NCBI GenBank assembly: GCA_030435675.1 | Contig: CM059624.1 | Coordinates: 3,496,769 to 3,560,768, forward strand | DNA: 64,000 nt | From: Steinernema hermaphroditum | Lineage: Eukaryota; Nematoda; Chromadorea; Rhabditida; Steinernematidae | Direction of reading: 5' to 3' | Shown here: positions 11,243 through 23,020 of the stretch, piece by piece | How positions within the stretch are numbered: the first letter of the stretch is position 1 | How the letters are laid out: each line of letters starts with the position of its first letter | Position numbers and translations under genes: made by a program | Notes under the pieces: generated by a model | Databases searched by the model: none | What the model was told of the DNA's origin: nothing | The model's input: only the letters and a program-made list of their open reading frames with translations

Positions 11243-12590
11243 TTAATAGTACTGTCCAACGAAAAGAGGAGTACCGTTGTGAGTGATACCGTAGAGGAAG
11301 GGACGATCGGCGTGCACTGTTCCGCTGCAACTACCGCCTGATTTCCAAACGCCCACAAGGACAGCACTAGCAGCTGAAGCTTTGATTCCAGTTTCGTCCA
11401 GATCCAGCGTCGCCTGAATGACGTTATGTCTCTCCCGTGAATATTTCTCACCTGATGCACCACTGCCTGCACGTATAGATCGTTCTTTCCGTTGATTCCA
11501 CTGAGTTCAGCCTGTCCCTGCTGGAAAATTGTCTTCACGCCCATTTTCCCAAGCGTTTCATCGGCGGATGGACTTGACGAAACGTTGAATTTTGGCAGAG
11601 CAACGTCAACAGAGCAGCCATAACGGTATGGCGAACGGAGGCTTTTCCCGATAGGCTCCTTCTGTTTCAGAGTGTCGGAGATGAAGTCGGTCAGGTTGCG
11701 TTCCTTCGGGACCAGAATGAAGAAAGCGAAGCCGTCATCCTCGAATGGGAGCTCGGTGTAACTGAACTGGGGGTGGTCCTTGTATTTGAGTCCGTCGAAG
11801 AACATGGACATCGTCGTGACCTGAAGAGACAGTTATATAAGCAAGGATTGAGCCCCAAGCGCTGACCTGTTTGATGGTACCGTTCTCATTGGTAAAGTCC
11901 GCAGGTTTCGTAAGAAACTTTTCAAAAGCAGTTTTGAAGTTCGATTCCATGTAAAGAGCATTGACCAGGGCAAGTTTCGTATCTTCATCGATTACTCCCT
12001 GTGGGATGAATTCGGGAATGTGACCACGAGTCGACTCGTTCACGAAGTTGTTGACGTTTTTTCGCTCGTTATCCGAATCGTTGAGGAAGTCCGCCTTTAC
12101 CAGCTCGCTGTGGAAATTGCCAGTCATCGAATCAAGGAAGGGCCGGAGGATCTCTTCAGTCTCCTAAAATTTTCATGTCAATGGATGAAATGTTAAGCAC
12201 GCTACCTCAATGTAAACACGAGCAGCTACAGCCAGGGGAGATTTTCCGCGATTCAGTTCGGAGAGCTTTGTTTCGTGCCAAGAGTTGATCTCATCTTTCG
12301 GGATGCCTAAGATGGACTTTTGTGATTTGCATATGCCTGCACATATCGTTACCGTTGAAGATGACATCGGTGACTTGCTGACTGGTCTGGCCCTTTGCTC
12401 CATCGTTCACCATCGCCATGGCCATGGCCAAGGAGAACGGCGAGATGACGAAGATCTCCTTTTCCTGTTCCTTGAGGAACTTCAGCGAAAAACGGAATAG
12501 AGCGTCGTTCACTTTTGACTCGTTGTCGGGCTCGATTGAAAAGCTGAACGCCACTCCAATGAGAAGAAATGAAAGTAGATAGACCTTCAT
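11243..12590 (-). CDS. serpin 4 (secreted)
   Basis: Five exons on the minus strand: 12590-12353, 12306-12206, 12163-11867, 11820-11452, 11413-11243, giving 391 codons plus stop with consistent phases. It starts with a clear signal peptide, MKVYLLSFLLIGVAFSFS, so it is the only secreted serpin of the cluster. Core marks are NALYMESNF (shutter), hinge DETGIKASAASAV and the RPFLYGITHNGTPLFVGQYY end. The reactive loop has Trp-Lys near the expected P1-P1' and a Gly/Ser-rich stretch after it, unlike the others. CTTTCAG ends 12 nt before the ATG. Intron positions match serpin 3 exactly, so the signal-peptide exon was gained or lost on a common frame. Confidence 0.9.
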
Positions 12591-13580
12591 GGTTGTGATT
12601 CTCTGAAAGAAGGAACAACTTTAGCTTACAGCATCTCGAGTGAAGCATGGATGTGAATGTGAGTGTGAGGACGGTGCCTTTTATGTAGTTCACAATCCAA
12701 AAATAACGAATAAAATGCAGCAAAAAGTACTATTCTTGGAGATTAATATTGGAGAGACAATGCCTCACAACGATCGTGAAAATAGAATGGCGACCTTCTA
12801 AAGTGAAGACAGTCACGTCTGCTGTCTGGAATATTTATTTCCACTTCGGATGAAAGCGGCGATGCTGACTCACAAAGGGCTGATTTCCGATCGGATGAGG
12901 GGATGGGCCGATCCCAGATGAGGTGTCAGGGGTGACTGTGTGCGGATGACATGTCGGATTAGCTCATATGCAAAACCTGGGAAAGCCATGCTCGATGACT
13001 TCATGTACAGCAACGAAACAAAATGCCACTTTATGTTTACCGTCAGCAATTTCCAATACTATCCGATACTGCAGTTCATTTAATTGTTACATCACGAAAT
13101 ACATCAACGGAGAAAGTGTGTTAAATTAACCATTCGTCCAAATGTTGTTTGAATGAGACAAAAGAAAATAGAAAATAAATAGAAAAAATTTATAATTAGT
13201 AATTTTGAACTATGGAACCAGCATCAATTTTGGAATATGACTGTCTCGTTTCCGTTTTGTATTTCGGACCGTCGATTTTGTATGAGTTGTTAGCGATAAC
13301 ATTCTTGTGGAAAAGGGTGGTTAGACATAGATGGCTAGTTTGATCATTTCCTTGTCAACTTTTCGTCATGTCACTTCCTATGGAAAGTGATAATATGACA
13401 ACGAAGGCGAGCGCTTTAGAGGGCTTTGACGGTATAAAATGATAAAATCGCTCATGGTGATGAGTGGCGAATTTGAGTAGTCATCGCCGTTGCTCTGGCT
13501 CTATAGAGATTCTGGGAAGGAGTGGCGGCCAGGTAAATAGCCCCGCCCCCTACATAAAGTTTCATTTGCCGATTTACGGG

Positions 13581-13669
13581 TTGTGACGGGCTTATTGGCA
13601 AGACGTTGGAACTACGGCTACCTGGTGTCCCAAGCCTTCTAGGAGTCGGGAGCGATTATTGTGCCAACA
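13581..13669 (+). repeat. dispersed repeat family A, copy 2
   Basis: TTGTGACGGGCTTATTGGC, then GTTGGAACTACGGCTACCTG, then CAAGCCTTCTAGGAG, ending GTGCCAACA. This follows the copy at 17384 block for block. Confidence 0.7.
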
Positions 13670-13830
13670 GCGATCTCTTCATTCCGGAGCGGAACGGAGC
13701 GGAACCATCATCAGCCGTCAGTGCAGACGTCGGTGTTGTGGGTTTCCGTGAGTGAAACAGGCGACAGCTCATTCCAATGAAGACGCGTTGGCGGGGCAGC
13801 GGGTTAAGTGGAAACCATAAGCGAAGCATC

Positions 13831-13998
13831 TGGCGGCTCCTCGGACTTTGAAATTGCAGCACTTTTCGGTGTTTTACGGCTGCCCGGGTAGTCGAGCGGC
13901 GATTAATCATCATTTCCCTTTTGGTGCTGCATTTGAGCCACGGCTCTCTGGTGTACCACTCCTTCTGGGAGGCCAAGCGAGCATTGGGCCAAGTATGG
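13831..13998 (+). repeat. dispersed repeat family A, copy 3 (longer, diverged)
   Basis: Blocks GGCTCCTCGGACTTTGAAAT, GGTAGTCGAGCGGCG, GGCTCTCTGGTGTACCACTC and CCAAG occur in the same order as in the 17384 copy. The divergence is greater than in copy 2. Confidence 0.6.
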
Positions 13999-14321
13999 CG
14001 GCGAAGAACGACTGATCTGAAAATATAAAATAGAAAATATATTTGGAAATAACAATTTTGCACACGTATCTAAGCGTTTGCCATCACGTGACTTTTTTTG
14101 TGCGTCGTCGCAATTTCGCGATCGAGTCGCAGTCGATGCTACAACGTCATTTGGCTTGCGTTCCTTCGTTCCTCATGCGTGTCGATCATATTCAGTATTA
14201 ATTATTTCCCACCACTTTACTAATACTAAGCTTCTGGGGATACGTTGCGTCTCTTTACGGTGTGTGAGCCGTGTTTAGCCTACTTTCCAGATACCGATCA
14301 GAGCGTTTGTGTGTTAACTTC

Positions 14322-14420
14322 AGGCAGGCTACTGGTGTCTTGCCGCTCACAGGGCTACTAGGCCAGTATCGCCAGAAAGTGCACGAAGTCGCGTGCAGCC
14401 GCGTTTATTATAAGACAATC
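14322..14420 (+). repeat. fragment related to the 53.1-kb minisatellite flank
   Basis: CTTGCCGCTCACAGGGCTAC followed by CGCGTGCAGCCGCGTTTATTAT matches the order found at 53297-53375 (CTTGCCGCCCGCAGGGCTAC, then GCGCGCAGCCGGGTTTATTA). Here there is a single repeat unit rather than seven. Confidence 0.55.
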
Positions 14421-14517
14421 GACAAACGGGAATAAACATTCGAGGACGTAAACGAAAAACAACCAAGGTATAACGCGAACTATTTTAATGAGATGACTCG
14501 AGCTTTTAGTTAACATC

Positions 14518-15430
14518 ATGGATGGATCATTGACAGCTGACGATGTTGAGTCTATTCTTGAACAGAAGATTCCGTTAACGTATCGTGCAGTGAATTATTT
14601 GCTTCATAGAAAAGTTTGTGCAGCTGTTAGTTTTCGTAAAATTTTTTTTCTAATTGTAGATTACGGATAGAAAGGACATATGCATTTTGTGTCCCGGAAA
14701 ATTGAGAGGAAATGTCGAAGTGTCTGAAAGTGTTGTGAACAGTGATCTACAAAGCACCAGGATTTTTCTATGTCCCATCTTAGACAGTGAAAATACATGT
14801 ATCCTTCTAATATACGACTTTACCGCATCGCCAGCTAGGATCGTCACATTTGATTCATTAAACGTAAGTCCCCGTGAGTAAACTTTTACAAAACCAGCGT
14901 TCTAGGAAGACCTAACGTCGTTGCGTGACGACATCACCGAATATGGCTGTCGCTTAGCTCTACTACTCGGATCAGATCGTAGCTCATTTGAGAATGCTGA
15001 GTAAGGCATCTGGCAGTAAAGCATCTAAACCCCTCGTTTCCTTTAGATTTATCACTGGAACATGCGCTCCAGACGCCAATGAGAATGCAAGTCATACTTG
15101 GACAGTTCACAATGGCATTGAAGCGACTAAAGACATCGGACGCGTGAGTGACAACGTTCTTCTCGGGCGGCAAAATATCAACAGAATTCGTAACGCTCTT
15201 CGTTCTTCTCTGGAAAATGACGCTACATACGCCGCCCTAGTGCAGGTATACGTATTTTATTCCCGTCATCATCTGACTGGCTTATTATTAGAGCGTGAAG
15301 GATAAAAAGAAAGTGAAGCAACAAACTGAGAAGAAACAAGAGCCTTCGAAAAAGCAATTGCAGCGATACGACATTCCGAAACTATTTGAGGAGATTAGTC
15401 ATCTGCTGCCAAAAAGTGATTTTCTTAAAC
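14518..15430 (+). CDS. unrecognised multi-exon gene, 3' end disturbed by a transposon
   Basis: Five exons: 14518-14625, 14660-14863, 14906-15000, 15047-15245 and 15292-15430, with consistent phases (about 248 codons). CTTTTAG lies 9 nt before the ATG. The segment CILLIYDFTASPARIVTFDS resembles the strand-turn-strand of Ulp1/SENP-type cysteine proteases, where His-Trp normally precedes the strand. That His is absent and no DCG-type Cys site is visible, so a protease role is not supported. The last exon is Lys/Gln-rich (KDKKKVKQQTEKKQEPSKKQ) and ends at a possible donor GTAGGT. From there a TIR element begins within 28 nt. Reading straight through gives a stop at 15511-15513 inside the element. 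Downstream exons, if any, are not identified. Confidence 0.55.
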
Positions 15431-15458
15431 GTAGGTTTTTTTTGCGATCGCGAACAGG

Positions 15459-16582
15459 TATAGTCGGTGTAAACGGATTGGGGTCCGCAAGGTGCTCGTG
15501 GCGGGACCGCTAGACTACCGTAGTTTTTCGTCTTTTCGCATTTTTTCAATGGGGATTTAGTACTCCCTGTCTTTTTTCGTCATTTTCGAGCGAACTAGAG
15601 CGTTTCGCGGAAATTCCAACGTCAAATTTGTGCAGAATTAAATGCTCCATCGAATAACATGTCACTCGAGTTGCCAAATTCAATAGTCGCAGAGAAATTA
15701 AGCGATTTATGAAAAAGTGATGAATAGATACACATAATGCTCCATTTTGCCTTTCTAATCGTCATCATCTAAAGCTACTTCATGTTCTGATTCATCGGTG
15801 CTATCGTCCGAATTCGCACCGTCAGTGATTTGATCGTCTAGGTGAACTTCTACGCTGTCATACTCAAGACAGCGATCTACTTCCGCAATGGCATTCTCGA
15901 AGCATTTTTTCTGCACAACTTTGATCCAATGGGTGTTATATCAGAAGGAAAGAGGACCATGAGGTGATTTAGCGTAATCTCAAGTATCCGAGCGGTGACA
16001 AGTCAAAATAATCGCTATATCGGACCTCCTCCATCTTTCTGATCTTCTCCCTAAGCATTATTTTCTCTCATCAAGTTCTCATTTGCACTTTACAGATCAT
16101 TGACGCGCGTTTCAGAGCGTCGCAGCGCACCTGAAATCTCTAAAAGGTCAAGATTGTGGAGTCATTGAATCTGGTTGCGACTGCACCTGACTAACATACG
16201 GCAACCGCTCTTCCTCCCTCTACGCTTCAAGCAAACATTCATTCGCGCTGCCTTAGCTATTTTCCAGCGTGTTACAGCTGATGTACGGCCCACGACGCTC
16301 AAAAATACGCATAGAATCGGGAAAATATTTCCTCTCATTACAAAGATGAGTTAATTTCTCTGCGCACACGGCGCGAAATCAAACAAATCTGTGCGCATTC
16401 GAACGCACAGAGCTTCTGCTACATTTTCAACGTTGGAAATTCGAAAATACGCCCTCAGCATCGAGATATGCACAAATCATTCACGAAACCTGCGAATCCC
16501 ATTAGGAGCGAACATCTGATTCTTACTAACAGCGCCAATTTCGTGTCAGGACGCGTACCCCAATCCGTTTACATCGACCATA
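15459..16582. mobile_element. 1.1-kb terminal-inverted-repeat element
   Basis: The left end TATAGTCGGTGTAAACGG is matched by the reverse complement of the right end, TATGGTCGATGTAAACGG. The match then continues as GATTGGGGT on both sides, about 28 bp with few mismatches. A TA dinucleotide bounds each side, as Tc1/mariner-like insertions leave. The interior is AT-rich and has no transposase-like frame, so it is non-autonomous. It lies immediately after the last recognised exon of the upstream gene. Confidence 0.65.
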
Positions 16583-16776
16583 CACACAAATTTTGCCATG
16601 TTGGTTTTCTCACATTCACAACTTACCCTATTACGAAAAAAAGCACCTAGTGAACTTTAAATTGAATTTTGTATGCAGTGTTTTTTACACGATTTTACAC
16701 GATTTATCTTCCCGAATCAACGGCTTACGCCGTGCAGAACGTCTCATATATGCACAAAGAAGAACATAGTCACACC

Positions 16777-17267
16777 CAGAGATGCCGACTCGGGTTGATT
16801 TCGCAATCGGAGCCGAGCCGCGAGCCGGCTCGGGCTCGCGGCTCGGCTCAGTTGGGCGGGTGGTCCGAGCCGGCTCGGCTCGCGATTTCGCAATCCGAGC
16901 CGGCTCAGGCTCGGCTCGGGTTGGCTCCGAGCCGACCGTGAGCCGACAATATATACTAGGGAAAATTTCGATCGTTCGCGGGGAGCGGTAATAAGGGCGC
17001 AGACGACAAGAGACAATTGACATACAGTGGCGGATGCAACGGGCATCTGATTTTCTCTCGTCGTCTGCTACCGCTCCCCGCGAACAGTCGGAATTTTCCC
17101 TAGTATATATGGCGGAAACCCGGCTCGGGTTCGGCTCAAGCCTACCCGAGCCGAGCCTGAGCCGGCTCGGGTTTCACGAGCCGAGCCCGAGCTGGGTGGT
17201 CCGAGCCGGCTCGGCTCAGGCTCGGCTCAGAGGCTCCGGCTCGGCTCAGACTCAGTTGGCATCTCTG
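16777..17267. mobile_element. hAT-type foldback element with 8-bp target duplication
   Basis: Both ends read CAGAGATGCC inward, and the 491-bp element is flanked by direct 8-bp duplications GTCACACC (16769-16776 and 17268-17275). Eight-bp duplications and CAGxG-type termini are diagnostic of the hAT superfamily. The arms, roughly 230 bp, are inverted copies: each has many GAGCCGG/CCGGCTC units and then ATATACTAGGGAAAAT and CGCGGGGAGCGGTA. No transposase is encoded. The open frames across the GAGCCGG array are low-complexity artefacts. Confidence 0.85.
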
Positions 17268-17383
17268 GTCACACCGTGGTCGCTGATTTTCTTCTGATTT
17301 CGGTGGAGCAGACGAATCCTAATAGAATGCAGCGTTCCCATTAGTTTGCGCGGGCATCGAAGTCGTGAAGAGCTGATTCCGGA

Positions 17384-17615
17384 AGTTAAATAGCGGTGGA
17401 GTAGAGCCAACGGAGCGGAGAGTCATCTTCGGTTCGGCTGGCGGCGCGGACTTCGGAGTTGCAACGCTTATTCGGCTTCTCTGGCGCGGGTAGAGTCGGG
17501 CGGTCGTGACGGGCTTTTTGGCGAGACGGTGGAACTACGGCTCCCTGGTGTTCCAGGCCTTCTGAGAGCCGGGAGCGATCATTGCGCCAACACGCCAACA
17601 ACGACGGCCGAGAAC
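17384..17615 (+). repeat. dispersed repeat family A, longest copy
   Basis: The best-preserved copy runs from TAAATAGCGGTGGAGTAGAG through GTGGAACTACGGCTCCCTGG and CCAGGCCTTCTGAGAGCC to GATCATTGCGCCAACA. It is used as reference for copies at 5491, 13581, 13831 and 59788. It is GC-rich, with no inverted ends seen and no clear coding potential. Confidence 0.65.
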
Positions 17616-18018
17616 GACCGCTCACTTAACTCATTCGGCTCAGACAGCCTCAGAGAGAGCGAGAGCGAGTGGACGACCCGACCGATCGCTGGGGGCACAA
17701 ATGAAAGACCCGTATGCAGTGTAGCAAGAATATTTTGTCCCATTCGCTCACTGAAAAATTAATAGAGTGAGCGACCGTTCTTGATCGTCGTCGTCGGCGC
17801 AATGATTTCCCTTATTCCCAAAAGGCTTAGGAGGTAGTCGTAGTTCTATCGTTTTGCTAATAAGGCCGTCACCGCCGTCCAACTGTATCGCACCGCCATT
17901 TTGCTGTGGTCTGCCATCTCGACGCGTTCGGATTCAGCTCTTCGCCGCTGCGACGTCCGCGCAAACTAGTGGCATTGCTAAGTTATACACAGATGTCGGC
18001 TGCACCACAGCAGAAAGA

Positions 18019-19972
18019 ATGGAACCACTCACTATGCTGCAATACTTGAACATTCTTGTGCATGAATGGGACGTCTTCCATGACGCTTTGGGAGGTGTTA
18101 CCGACAGTTCATCAGATGTCGGCGGGGATGAATTGATGAGTTAGGCGGAATCGCTTTATTGAACTTCAGAGGCTGGCGAACGTAAATGAAGAGACGAAGC
18201 GGTTAGTGCATCGATATCATAGCTCAATGCATCGACAGCAAGTGCTCTATTCCTTCTATGCTGGACCTTATGTTTGCATAATCTCAAGACGCGGAACCAA
18301 GCTAAAGAAGTTTCCGAAGGCCATATATAATTATGCTACCCTCAACTATCCGAATTTGACCGAATCGAACGACGTCCTGGACATCTTTGGTGTGGAGTTC
18401 GATCTCAGTACCGTTCACTTCACCTACAAACCCCACTCATCACTTTATGGAAACATGCCAGTGACGGATATTTTTGAGAAGGATAAGCTGCTCTTTGGAT
18501 GCGAAACATTCACTATGGTGGATGCCGTCGAGAAGCAGTTTCCTAAGGAGTGCCAATATTTGGACAACAACATTCAGCTAAAGGATCTAATGAACGTAAG
18601 CAAACCATACATATATATGCGCATGCACTTATTGAGTATCTTATAGGACTTTAAAGTTAGGCTCACGAACTTTCACATATACGTCTCCACCGTAAGGACC
18701 ACTACAAGGGATCTTTCACCACCTGAAATCATCTACAAGGAAGTCGTTGAAACTTTTCGACCACATGGGAAAAAAAAGCCCGGCAACTGGAAGACCTACA
18801 ATTCTTGGATTGATATTCGGTCAAAGGTGTTTTCCGACCTTGTGGTTCGCGATTCATCTCGCACAGAACTGCACTACAGCATGTCCGTTTGATCGCTCAA
18901 TTCATTCACTATTTCACTTTGCACATAATTTTAGGGCTGTATATTGCCTACCAATCAATATGTGGATTCACCCAAAGCGGATCGGCAATTGTGAGTGCAA
19001 GAAATGTGGCAGTGAATGGCTTAAGGACACGGCTTCGTTCTGTTGCCGCGAAGTGTTGCTAATGGACCCTTTCTCCAACCGACTATCATCAATAAGGAGA
19101 ACATACCAAAACGCTCTCGATAAGAACACTTGCATTCTCGACTACTTGGAAGATAAGTGGAAACTTCGGAGCCACTTATCTAGTATGCTCTCGTCAAGCA
19201 GGTAATGGAATTGTAGAAACAGACGAATATTCGGTGAATGTTTTTCAAGGAATCGTGCCACCGATTTGCCGGCAAATAAGTGCTACAAGTACATTAATAA
19301 GCTTTTCGAACGTTCTGGCTTAATGCGCACAACAGGATGTAAGCACTTGCCTACTTGTGTGATCACAATGGTAGAGCGTCTTATTGCCGACTTCAGGGGG
19401 GCAGCAGTTACGACATCGTAAGTTTTTTTTTTACTTTTGAACTGCAACATGATAATTGCTTAGAGAGCCTTCCGTGTTTGTCCTATACAAGCCTCTTAAT
19501 GTTTCCTCCACGACTTACGATAGTAATCACTTTTGGATGAACAGCAATTTACATGCGATGGACTACGTAGAATTCAACGGACGTCGACGCCCCATTGGTG
19601 ATGAACTCCTTTTGCAATCCAGCACTACACTCCCTATGTAATATGCGAATTGTTCATATTCGTTGAATTCTCCTGTTTAGCGCCCTGTCGACTGCCATTT
19701 TCGGTACCATTAAGAATGACTTCCTCACCGAGTTTGAAGACAGATTTCCATCGAATCCTCCTATTGCGGCACACCAGGTTCTACGGGAATTTTCGGCACT
19801 GGTGAAGATCCGAATCTATGTTCACCGACCAACGGAACCAGAGTACTTGATGTATGGGTGGTATGAATATGCCACGGGCACTTTGGAACAACGGAGGACT
19901 TTGCCGACCATTTTATTGAAAGAAGACGACAATGGAAAGTTCAACGTAATCAATCCACTTCGCTTCACTTAA
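18019..19972 (+). CDS. unknown protein with P2RX7 intracellular-domain-like Cys motif
   Basis: Inferred seven-exon model: 18019-18117, 18170-18595, 18647-18828, 18935-19201, 19250-19417, 19464-19637, 19681-19972, giving 535 codons plus stop with all phases agreeing. Residues about 240-330 carry CECKKCGSEW, then SFCCREV, then CILDYLEDKW and a Cys-bearing LPTCVITMVE block. This spacing is that of the zinc-binding P2X7 C-terminal domain, which recurs in transposon-linked invertebrate genes. The C-terminal part, ALSTAIFGTIKND onward, is faintly like an OTU peptidase helix, but no catalytic Cys is present. The third intron uses the second of two overlapping GT sites, chosen because it keeps frame. 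No signal or membrane segment is seen. The start codon is the weakest point. Confidence 0.5.
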
Positions 19973-21689
19973 ACTTAAATTGTGTTTTTTAAATTGTGTT
20001 TAAATTGTGATTCACTTAAATTGTGTTTAGTTGTTCGTATTTTAGCTTCATTGCCTGTTAATTAAATGATCTTTTAAGAGATAGGCGTCATGGCAAAACA
20101 AATTCTCAAGCCCGAACACGATGGTTAAGTCTGTTTCACTGCAGGTTTACGAGTTTTCGAGTAGTAAGCCTTTTACCGGAAGCTGACATATGCCTATTGG
20201 GTTGAGTCTTTGAAAATTTCGCATTGCGTAAACATCCTTTTTTTTCGTCGTGTTTTCACTTACAGCAAAACTGATTAGCGCGTTGTTGAATACAGTAAAT
20301 TCTCACCCTACACTATGACTGGTCACTTCTGCATTCCATTTATCCTGATGTTGGAGGTCTATTCTGTCTTGATGGCCATTTTTTTGGCACCTCGAGATAG
20401 CGAAATGCGAAGTGATATACCGGCTACTTATAGCAGTAACCGTGTGAAGGGCGGTGACTGCCTTCAACCAAGTATGTTGTTAGATCTTGCCTACCGGATG
20501 CACTTATCGCTGTGGTCGTCATATATCAAAACATAAGCTAATCTCAAAAAGATGGAACCGCCAAATCAAGATGTTCTCTTAAGTCCAATGTTTCCAATTG
20601 GTTAAGTACCACAACAGACAACGCGGATATAAAGCAGGTAGCTATCGCTCACGACTATCATACCCATACAACGGCCCCACGAACTCACTTCAACTTTAAG
20701 GAAGTTGGGGCTAAATGTTGAAAAAAACACATGTCAGCATTGGTGCCTGAAACCTGACATTTTCAAGTTGACCACCACAATGGCTTTCCGTTTTAAGCTG
20801 AGAGATACCCTGTTTCCACATTCTTATAGCACTCTCCTAGCTCTGTCTAACCCTCACTTACTTTCATCCATAATTGACGTTATCAGAGCAACCCACTATG
20901 AATAAGATGAAGAAGTCGAAAATTGGACCCAAACTTTTTTCGACTCAGAATCCCGGATTTTCTGTGAGTGAGGAATCCGGCTCTTGCCAACAAGGTAGCC
21001 TCCAGTTGCCCATTAGATTGGCGAACACATTAAATAAAATGTTGAATACTATGTTGTAAAAAACTTCAATACAAAAATGCGAAATTTTCACCGACTCAAA
21101 CCAATAGTTATAGTGGATGTTCAATGTTAAAGCATGATTGATTTTCGGAATCGAAGGTCGTGGTTACAAACCATAAAATAAGTAAAGTAGCTTAATTATC
21201 GCGGACTTTCTTAGAGCTACTGTTAGTATTCAAGAAGATCCGAGAAAACAAACAAGAAGTTCGCGTCTCTTTTCTAAAAACATCCTCGACAACAACATGT
21301 ACTTCTGAGAACTCTTATGCATATAACAATAACGAAGCTAATGGTCTTCTGGGCTATTATTTCCCATTGTTTTTACCATTCTGCACTCTACACTTTACAT
21401 AAGCAGATGTTTTGATCACGTATTTTTTCAGCTTGCACGCTATAGTGTTACACCTTGTGACTTTCCCTTCACTTCCCTCTCATCCCTGTTTCCCTGTTCC
21501 ATTCTCTCTCTCTATCCATCAGCCATCGGATAATCTTCGGTTTATCTGCTCATCTCCGACGGCGCTTTGTTGCTTTGTTTCCACTTCACCATTCTCACCG
21601 ACCTCTTGAACTTTCACACTATCACTCTTTGTCCCGATGTACAATACAGGGACAACATCGAAGCTGTCAAAGGCACTCCCATGCATTCC

Positions 21690-21960
21690 GGGGGCGCAAA
21701 ACAAAAGTTGCTCTTCACGGCACCACTTCCCGATGTCCTTTCCGCACGAACGCCGCCGTTCACGTGCTTTTCCAAGCGCTCACATGACACACAAAGCGAT
21801 CTCTCTCCGCGCTGTCAGCTGCTCGGCCGCATACTTCTCCTCACACCGATTGATCGGGGTGGGGAAACTAGTTTCGCTGGTTGCTGCGTCGGCAGCTGAT
21901 CCGCCCTAATCCTCGATCGGTTTGGGTTTTACTGGTCGTCTTCGGTGTACGGGCGGCCGC
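21690..21960. promoter_or_regulatory. CpG-rich patch
   Basis: Locally rich in CG (for example ACGAACGCCGCCGTTCACG and GGGCGGCCGCAG) in AT-rich surroundings. Such patches mark promoters elsewhere in this window (58.8 kb before TMEM59), but no gene is attached here. Confidence 0.3.
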
Positions 21961-22900
21961 AGTTTAAACCCTTTTGATGACTGTTTGCTGATGGCGCAAT
22001 CGATTTTTAATGGTGTGATCATTAGGTGGTTGTAGAACGGTCATTCGGTTGGTTATTTATAACGCAAAGTCATTGGTATCTTCTGGTCTCGTTCATTTGA
22101 CATTTTAAGCTTCACTTTTTAAGTCAAACCAAGTATTTCGATTTGGTCGTGTTGCGTGAATGCTAAACTAAGTCACCATTCATGTGCACGGTCTTATTGC
22201 TCATGTAAACGTAGTGATCAGCCGATTAAACAAACATGCCAATATCCAGCCAAACTGTTAGCTTTGTTGATAACTCTGTTCACCTTGTTGGTACAGGAGC
22301 TCTACTCTACAAATGAAGAAAGAGTCCTTTAAAAGTGGCGACTGATAAGTCTTTGCGCTCATACCTGAACTCTTTTCGGTTATGCCGTATCAAAATTATC
22401 AATCTGCACCGCGTGATACCTCCTGAGCAATCAGGACTTCTCGCTTTTTCGCAATGTTTAGATCATTTTGTAGCTTGGCGTGACCGCTCATGTTTACAAA
22501 TCACTTTGAGGTGATCACGTCAAGCGGTAATCAGGGAAAACTGGCGTTAGCAAACACCACATGGTCCCTTTTCGTCATTGTTCTTCCTCTCTGTTTATGA
22601 TCTTATTACAGCAAACTTTCTTTCTACTTGCCTTCTTCTATCTGGATGGAGATCTAAATATGGCCATCTTCCCAGCCATGGGTTTCTCTATAAGTTCATT
22701 AGTACTACCAAGTTTATCTCCTCAAAAACTCGTGATGGCGTGGTCAATTCCACATTCAAATGCCATTGTCTAAAGGATACTAAACACAAGAAGTCTAATT
22801 TCGGGTGCCTTGTCGGTCTTTCGGATGGAGACACCATAACCGCAGGAGGCAAGTGTGATGTTCACAAAATCGCTTTTATTCGCGTTTAACCCAATAAACA

Positions 22901-23020
22901 AATGGAGGACATCGGTGAAGCGGCAAGAAGAAGGAAGTGGAACTTCGCCTGGAAGATGGCGAACGGAAGCCCGGAAAAGTGGTACCACCGACTCGAAGAA
23001 ATACGGGTGGAAAAACAGCA
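22901..23020 (+). mobile_element. RTE-like retrotransposon fragment 2
   Basis: The frame MEDIGEAARRRKWNFAWKMA continuing NGSPEKWYHRLEE is almost identical to the reverse transcriptase C-terminal block at 1-239. Similarity stops on both sides, leaving about 110 bp. It is a dead fragment, despite an in-frame ATG. Confidence 0.75.

Larger units (their letters stand above)
12591..14517. other. repeat-bearing interval upstream of serpin 4
   Basis: Holds the presumed serpin 4 promoter (a CATAAAAG box near 12678-12686 on the minus strand) and three dispersed repeat copies listed separately. No gene is recognised. The 135-codon minus frame at 13656-14063 lies inside the repeats and is not credible. 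Confidence 0.5.

Noticed and set aside
13656..14063. 135-codon minus-strand frame
   Set aside because: It lies across dispersed repeat copies 2 and 3, with no recognisable domain.
16669..17297. Overlapping frames with Arg-Ala-Gly-Ser-Pro-Glu repeats on both strands
   Set aside because: They are translations of the GAGCCGG satellite inside the foldback element.
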